NCBI GenBank assembly: GCA_023248455.1
Contig: JAHFEN010000008.1
Coordinates: 1-10,990, forward strand
Source of the DNA: Microcaldota archaeon
GTDB lineage: Archaea > Micrarchaeota > Micrarchaeia > Anstonellales > Anstonellaceae
Direction of reading: 5' to 3'
Length of the DNA: 10,990 bases
Shown here: positions 7,163 through 10,990 of the stretch, piece after piece
Numbering within the stretch: position 1 is the first letter of the stretch
Layout of the letters: every line of letters starts with the position of its first letter
The notes under the pieces: model-generated
Database searches by the model: none
Seen by the model: the letters and a program-made list of their open reading frames with translations, nothing else
What the model was told of the DNA's origin: nothing
Position numbers and translations under genes: made by a program

Positions 7163-8200
7163 ATGGAAAATGTATTCGTAAAGGCGCGCGCGCCCTCAAG
7201 AATAGGGATTGGCGGCGGCGGGTCTGACCTGCCCTCTTTCTTCGAGTCGGAGGGAGGCGCTGTCCTCAATGCCGCCCTCAATCTGTTCTCCTACACCAAG
7301 ATGTCCAAGACCGGCAAGGGCTCAAGCCGTGTGGTATCTCATGATTGGGAAGTGGACAGGCAGTTCCAAGACCTGAAGCTTGAGTTCGGGGCTAACAAAA
7401 AGGACAACATAGATATGGTCCGGGCAGTCATGGAAAGCTCGCGCTTGGCCCCTAAGGACGGCTATGAGTTCGTATTGCATTCCACAAGCCCGAAAAATGC
7501 AGGGCTTGCGGGCTCATCAGCGCTCATTGTCTCGCTTCTTGCCGCAACCTTCAATATGACTGGAAAGCCGATGATGAACCGCAACGAGCTTGCCAGGACC
7601 GCATATCACATAGAGAGGGAAATCCTCAAACGGCCCGGCGGATACCAGGACCAGTATGCAGCAGTATTCGGGGGTTTCAATTTCATAGAATTCTCCAAAA
7701 ACAAGATAGAGATCCAGCCGCTGCGCCTGGAGGAGGACCTGGTTGCTGAGTGGCACTCATCTATGATGCTTTTTGAGACCCCTTTTGTGAGGAAAAGTTT
7801 CGCGCACGACGTTGAGAGACAGAAGGAGGAAGACATACGGGGCGGGGGGGCAAGTGTGGAATACCTGAAGAAAATCAGGGATTATGCGTATGGCATGAAA
7901 AGCGCGCTTGTCTGCGGGGATGTTGTGAAGATGGGCGAACTGCTGCACCTTTCCTGGATTGAAAAGAAACAGCTTCCAGGAGTATCGACCGGCGAAATAG
8001 ACCGCCTATATGAGGTGGCAGAAGGAAGCGGCGCGTATGGCGGCAAACTGTGCGGAGCGGGCGGAGGCGGGTTCCTGTTTGTGGTCTGCGACATGGCTGA
8101 CCGGAAAAAGATATCCAACCAGATGGAAAAGAACGGGGCAAGAACAGTCAATTTTGATTTTGACTTTGAAGGGATGATCTCGTGGCGGACAAACTGCTGA
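7163..8200 (+). CDS. hddA: D-glycero-D-manno-heptose 7-phosphate kinase (HddA, GHMP kinase)
   Basis: HddA phosphorylates the anomeric C1 of D-glycero-D-manno-heptose 7-phosphate with ATP, giving the 1,7-bisphosphate on the route to GDP-heptose. This 345-residue protein has the full GHMP kinase signature: RAPSRI at residues 9-14 with GGGGSDLP at 17-24, the phosphate-binding loop PKNAGLAGSSA at 110-120, GGYQDQ at 159-164 and motif 3, KLCGAGGGGF, at 295-304. The RAPSRI...GGGSDLP opening and GGYQDQ are features I associate with the HddA subfamily rather than galactokinase or mevalonate kinase; the length fits. The next gene, gmhA, makes its substrate and overlaps it by 19 bases, which strengthens the call. 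The start ATG is leaderless. A run of seven G bases lies at 7844-7850 in the coding frame. Confidence 0.9.
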   Translation: MENVFVKARAPSRIGIGGGGSDLPSFFESEGGAVLNAALNLFSYTKMSKTGKGSSRVVSHDWEVDRQFQDLKLEFGANKKDNIDMVRAVMESSRLAPKDGYEFVLHSTSPKNAGLAGSSALIVSLLAATFNMTGKPMMNRNELARTAYHIEREILKRPGGYQDQYAAVFGGFNFIEFSKNKIEIQPLRLEEDLVAEWHSSMMLFETPFVRKSFAHDVERQKEEDIRGGGASVEYLKKIRDYAYGMKSALVCGDVVKMGELLHLSWIEKKQLPGVSTGEIDRLYEVAEGSGAYGGKLCGAGGGGFLFVVCDMADRKKISNQMEKNGARTVNFDFDFEGMISWRTNC

Positions 8201-8772
8201 AAAAAAGGATTTCTGAGCACCTTGAGACTGCCAAGCTTCTGCTTTCTGACGAAAAGCTGCAGCAGGACACTGAAAATCTTGCCCAGAGAATAATTGCCTG
8301 TTACAGCAAGGGCGGCAAGGTGCTGTTCATGGGCAACGGCGGCTCTGCCTCAGAGGCGCAGCACATGGCAGCCGAGTTTTTGGGCAAATACCTCCTGGAA
8401 AGGAAAGCCCTGCCTGCCATTGCACTGACTGCCAATACTTCCACCCTGACTGCGATTGCAAACGACTACAGCTACGAAATGGTTTTCAAGCGCCAGATTG
8501 AAGCCCTTGCCTCCAAGGAAGACGTGGTGGTGGGCTTTTCCACCAGCGGCAATTCCCCAAACGTGGTGCAGGGGCTGAAGTGCGCAAAGTCAAGGGGAAT
8601 ATTCACAGCTGCGCTTGTGGGGCAGAAAAAATGCGCGATTGACCTCTTGCCAGACATATGCATCAAGGCGCCAGGCGCAGCTGCCCCAAGGATACAGGAG
8701 ATGCACACGCTCATCATGCACAGCATATGTGAAATGGTTGAGGCAACGCTGGTTAAAGAAGGAGTAATCTGA
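8182..8772 (+). CDS. gmhA: Phosphoheptose isomerase (sedoheptulose 7-phosphate isomerase, GmhA)
   Basis: GmhA converts sedoheptulose 7-phosphate to D-glycero-D-manno-heptose 7-phosphate, the committed step into heptose synthesis; it is a cytosolic SIS-domain enzyme. This protein has 196 residues, close to the usual 190-195. The SIS phosphosugar loop GNGGSASEAQH is at 51-61 and FSTSGNS at 119-125. The zinc and catalytic residues known from E. coli GmhA (H61, E65, Q172, H180) occur at exactly those positions here. The start is GTG at 8182, inside the 3' end of hddA (19-base overlap), with GGGATGATC as a partial ribosome binding site just before. The overlap suggests translational coupling. No gmhB phosphatase or hddC nucleotidyltransferase lies within the window. 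Confidence 0.94.
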   Translation: MADKLLKKRISEHLETAKLLLSDEKLQQDTENLAQRIIACYSKGGKVLFMGNGGSASEAQHMAAEFLGKYLLERKALPAIALTANTSTLTAIANDYSYEMVFKRQIEALASKEDVVVGFSTSGNSPNVVQGLKCAKSRGIFTAALVGQKKCAIDLLPDICIKAPGAAAPRIQEMHTLIMHSICEMVEATLVKEGVI

Positions 8773-8803
8773 AACTGCTGCAATTGTTGCGGAGATTGAC
8801 ACC

Positions 8804-10036
8804 ATGCCCAAGGTTGAAAAATGCAGGATATGCGGCTCAAATGACCTGCATTTCTTTTTGAGGCTCGGTAAAACCCCACTTGCTAACAATTTCATCAAGC
8901 CTGAAAAGGCAGATGAAAAGGAGGCAGCCTATCCGCTTGAGGTTTGCCTTTGCAAAAACTGCGGGCTGGTGCAGCTGGGCTACGTGGTGCCGCCTGAGAT
9001 AATGTTCAAGGAATACATATATTTCTCGTCTACCTCTGAGACGATACGTGCCCATTTCGCATCCCTGGCTTCAGAAGTCCTTGAACAGTTCTCCCGGAAA
9101 AACGACCTGATTGTGGAGATTGCGAGCAACGACGGCGTGCTGCTGAAAAATTTCCTGGGCAGAGACATAAGGGCGCTTGGAGTGGAACCTGCGACCAACG
9201 TGGCGGCAGTGGCAAACAAAGCAGGTGTGGAAACATTAAACGAATTTTTCAACTCCAAGACAGCAAAGCGGATACTTGCTGAACGAGGGTCCGCCTCGGC
9301 TATAATCGCCAACAACGTCTTTGCGCACATACCGGATTTACATGATTTTGCAGATGGCTTGCGCACACTGCTGGCACCAGATGGAACGCTGATAATCGAA
9401 TTCCCCTACCTTTGCGACCTTTATGAGAATCTCGAGTTCGACACAGTCTACCATGAGCACCTGTCCTACTACTCGCTCAAGCCGGTGATGCACCTTTTTG
9501 AAAAATATGGGATGGAACTTTTTGACGCCAGGAAATTCCCTGTGCACGGAGGCACCATGCGCATATACGCGCAGAAAAAAGGCGGAAGACATCCGGTAAA
9601 CAAGGAGAGACTGAAGGGCTTCCTTGCAAGGGAAAGGAAACTCGGGCTTTACAGCACGGAGAGCTGGGATGCGTTTGCGAAAAGGGTCGAAAATCTGAAG
9701 ATAGACCTTGTTTCCATGCTTTTGAGGCTGAAAAAAGAGGGTAAAAAGATCGCCATATACAGCGCGCCTGCCAAGGGCAATACCCTGCTGAATTACTGCA
9801 GGATAGGGAACGAAGTTGTAGACTATGCGGTTGACAAAAGCCAGCACAAGCAGGGCCTGCTCACACCAGGCATGCGCATCAGGGTTTTTGGGTTGAATAT
9901 GCTAGAGGAGCGAAAGCCTGATTACCTGCTGATACTTGCCTGGAATTTTGCAGACGAAATAATGAAACAGCAGGCTGATTTCAAGAAAGCAGGCGGGCAC
10001 TTTATCATACCCGTGCCCTCGCCCAGAATCATCTGA
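8804..10036 (+). CDS. Sugar C-methyltransferase (NovU/TylC3/EvaC family)
   Basis: This 410-residue protein has the three-part layout of NDP-4-keto-sugar C3-methyltransferases such as TylC3, NovU and TcaB9. An N-terminal zinc-binding domain has CxxC pairs at C7/C10 and C50/C53. A SAM-binding domain has VEIASNDGVLL at 104-114. A C-terminal Rossmann-like domain has SAPAKGNTLLN at 320-330, DKSQHKQG at 344-351 and a PVPSP tail. The active-site block FDTVYHEHLSYYS (212-224) holds the Tyr and His used for proton abstraction at C3 in TcaB9 (Y216 and H219 here). Known members act on 4-keto-6-deoxy sugars, where the C4 ketone makes C3 acidic. GGAGAT at 8791-8796 lies 7 bases before ATG 8804. It ends 8 bases inside the convergent rmlC-like gene. 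Linked to hddA-gmhA, its substrate may be a 4-keto heptose, but a 4-keto deoxyhexose is equally allowed by sequence. Confidence 0.9.
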   Translation: MPKVEKCRICGSNDLHFFLRLGKTPLANNFIKPEKADEKEAAYPLEVCLCKNCGLVQLGYVVPPEIMFKEYIYFSSTSETIRAHFASLASEVLEQFSRKNDLIVEIASNDGVLLKNFLGRDIRALGVEPATNVAAVANKAGVETLNEFFNSKTAKRILAERGSASAIIANNVFAHIPDLHDFADGLRTLLAPDGTLIIEFPYLCDLYENLEFDTVYHEHLSYYSLKPVMHLFEKYGMELFDARKFPVHGGTMRIYAQKKGGRHPVNKERLKGFLARERKLGLYSTESWDAFAKRVENLKIDLVSMLLRLKKEGKKIAIYSAPAKGNTLLNYCRIGNEVVDYAVDKSQHKQGLLTPGMRIRVFGLNMLEERKPDYLLILAWNFADEIMKQQADFKKAGGHFIIPVPSPRII

Positions 10037-10571
10037 ACTTCTCGGCTTTTTTGAAAAATGGGAATCCACGGTCTTTCTCAGACAATATTGCACCTTTTTT
10101 GGCAGGCCAGGCAATGCCAAGGTCTGGGTCGTCCCAGCGTATTCCACGTTCATTTTCAGAGATCTGTTGTTCATCAAGCAAATATAGTATGGCGGAATTG
10201 TCCTCAATTGCCTGGAAGCCGTGCGCCAAGCCCTTGGGGAGATAGACACCTGCATCTTCTTTTGCAGAAAGGATGAGCCCGTGCCATTTGCCAAATGTGG
10301 GCGAACCCTGCCGCAGATCCAGGAAAACATCGTAAACCGCACCCTTGGTGCACCAGACTATCTTTGATTGTGGATACGGGTTCTGGTAATGCAGCCCCCT
10401 TGTCACATTCTTCCTGTTTTCAGATATCAGCACCTCTGCCGTCTGAAAACCAAGCCTGATGCAAAGCTCTGACTCGAAAAGCTTGGAAAACCTACCGCGC
10501 GAGTCCTCTGCCTGGAACGCTCGCAGCAGGAGTGCGCCGTTTATCGGGAGTTTGGAGACCTTGAGCTTAAT
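10029..10571 (-). CDS. rmlC: RmlC-like nucleotide-sugar 3,5-epimerase (dTDP-4-dehydrorhamnose 3,5-epimerase family), probable ATT start
   Basis: RmlC-family cupins epimerise C3 and/or C5 of 4-keto nucleotide sugars. The first conventional start is GTG 10433, but this would remove the N-terminal 46 residues. The frame is open and RmlC-like back to 10571 (KVSKLPINGALLL, then EDSRGRF), giving 180 residues, the usual size. The codon at the expected start is ATT (10571-10569); it overlaps the upstream gene's TAA by one base, with AGGGTGG just before. Numbering from it: TRGLH (H61), K70, GLAHGF (H117), LSEKD (D167) and IRWDDPDLGIAWP at 144-156 fit the family. The tyrosine pair near the active site (NYY in E. 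coli RmlC) is EQQ here (134-136), so activity or specificity may be changed. The neighbouring RmlD-like gene allows a rhamnose-type pathway; hddA-gmhA nearby allows a heptose one. Confidence 0.82.
   Translation of the reverse strand: MKLKVSKLPINGALLLRAFQAEDSRGRFSKLFESELCIRLGFQTAEVLISENRKNVTRGLHYQNPYPQSKIVWCTKGAVYDVFLDLRQGSPTFGKWHGLILSAKEDAGVYLPKGLAHGFQAIEDNSAILYLLDEQQISENERGIRWDDPDLGIAWPAKKGAILSEKDRGFPFFKKAEKFR
10047..10052 (+). terminator. Possible oligo-T terminator after the C-methyltransferase gene
   Basis: A run of six T bases starts 11 bases after the TGA at 10034-10036. Archaeal RNA polymerase terminates at such U-tracts without a hairpin. It lies within the convergent rmlC-like gene, so it is only a candidate. 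Confidence 0.3.
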
Positions 10572-10990
10572 GTTCCCACCCTTTCAGATCCTCAAGCTGC
10601 CTGTTCAGCGAAAGTATTTTTCCAGCCAGCTTTTCTACCTTGCTGTTGTCCACCTTGAGGCTGGATTGGACAGGCATGCCACGCTGCTTTATCGATGTTT
10701 TGACCAGCTTGCAGCCCCAACCCATTGATTTGCATATTCTTTCAGCCAGCTGGTAGCGGGAAAGGTAGTCTGCCCCTGTCACGTTGTAGGCGCCGGATGC
10801 TTTTTTCTCAATCAGGATTCTTGCCATTCTGGCAAACTCAATGCCGCATATTGGCTGAGAAAACTGGTCATCCGCAGCCCAGAACTCCCTTTTTTCCTCT
10901 GCAGCTTTTTTCAGCCGGAGGAAAAAGTTCGCCCCACGCTCATCGTGCCCGAATACCCCTTCTGTCCGCAGAATAAGGTAGTCTGGCGAG
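10567..10990 (-). CDS. rmlD: RmlD-like SDR (dTDP-4-dehydrorhamnose reductase family), C-terminal part only
   Basis: The frame is open from the window edge to TAA at 10567-10569, giving the last 140 or so residues; the ATG at 10827 is internal. The translated part reads SPDYLILRTEGVFG, then GANFF, then DDQFSQPICGIEFARM, then GAYNVTGADYLSRYQLAERI. This is the order of the substrate-binding half of RmlD_sub_bind proteins (LRT..VyG, NF, DQ...P, G.YnvtG...SrY..A..I). The Rossmann motif and YxxxK lie outside the window. RmlD reduces the C4 ketone of dTDP-4-keto-L-rhamnose; related reductases use other NDP-4-keto sugars. It directly precedes and overlaps the rmlC-like gene by 3 bases, so the two probably act in one pathway. 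Further pathway genes may lie upstream, beyond the right edge. Confidence 0.75.
   Translation of the reverse strand, partial: SPDYLILRTEGVFGHDERGANFFLRLKKAAEEKREFWAADDQFSQPICGIEFARMARILIEKKASGAYNVTGADYLSRYQLAERICKSMGWGCKLVKTSIKQRGMPVQSSLKVDNSKVEKLAGKILSLNRQLEDLKGWEH

Noticed and set aside
10029..10990. Standard dTDP-L-rhamnose operon
   Set aside because: rmlA and rmlB are not visible and the RmlC-like protein lacks the conserved tyrosines; the pair could be rhamnose-like but this cannot be asserted.
1..10990. CRISPR arrays, tRNA/rRNA genes, transposases, integration sites
   Set aside because: No spaced repeats, tRNA-like cloverleaf sequence or transposase motif was seen; nearly all bases are in assigned genes.

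Overview
This window is a dense surface-glycan (nucleotide-sugar and glycosyltransferase) locus, most likely from an archaeon. The best evidence for archaea is the divergent intergenic region at 7088-7162. There a TATA-box-like element (CTATAAAAAG, about 7133-7142) sits roughly 26 bases before an ATG that has no Shine-Dalgarno sequence, which is the layout of an archaeal leaderless promoter. Frequent AGG/AGA arginine and ATA isoleucine codons fit this, as does the mix of leaderless and strong Shine-Dalgarno starts. The lineage cannot be fixed from the sequence alone; an uncultured archaeal group is plausible.

Layout. (1) Positions 1-2644, plus strand: two tandem paralogous GT-A-fold glycosyltransferase-like genes, the first cut by the window edge. 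(2) Positions 7087 down to 2586, minus strand: a tight five-gene operon. In order of transcription it encodes an extended SDR resembling nucleotide-heptose 4-dehydrogenases/epimerases, a GDP-fucose-synthase-like SDR, an FkbM methyltransferase, a class I methyltransferase and a third SDR. (3) Positions 7163-10036, plus strand: hddA (heptose-7-phosphate kinase), gmhA (sedoheptulose-7-phosphate isomerase) and a NovU/TylC3-type sugar C-methyltransferase. (4) Positions 10990 down to 10029, minus strand: the C-terminal half of an RmlD-like reductase and an RmlC-like epimerase that seems to start at ATT. There is no gene-free stretch longer than 300 bases, and I see no RNA gene, CRISPR array or insertion sequence.

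How the genes may work together (inference). GmhA and HddA would make D-glycero-D-manno-heptose 1,7-bisphosphate from sedoheptulose 7-phosphate. The phosphatase (GmhB) and nucleotidyltransferase (HddC) needed to reach GDP-heptose are not in the window. The 4-dehydrogenase-like SDR, the RmlC-like epimerase and the Fcl-like reductase match the logic of the Campylobacter jejuni capsule GDP-heptose modification pathway (Cj1427/Cj1430/Cj1428): C4 oxidation, C3/C5 epimerisation, C4 reduction. The added NovU-type C-methyltransferase, which needs a 4-keto sugar, suggests a branched 3-C-methyl heptose or deoxysugar. The FkbM and class I methyltransferases could add O-methyl groups, and the tandem glycosyltransferases could place the sugars on an S-layer, lipid-linked or other surface glycan.

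Several annotated starts need correction from the obvious ORFs: the first glycosyltransferase runs off the window, three minus-strand genes start further downstream than the longest ORF, and the rmlC-like gene starts further upstream.
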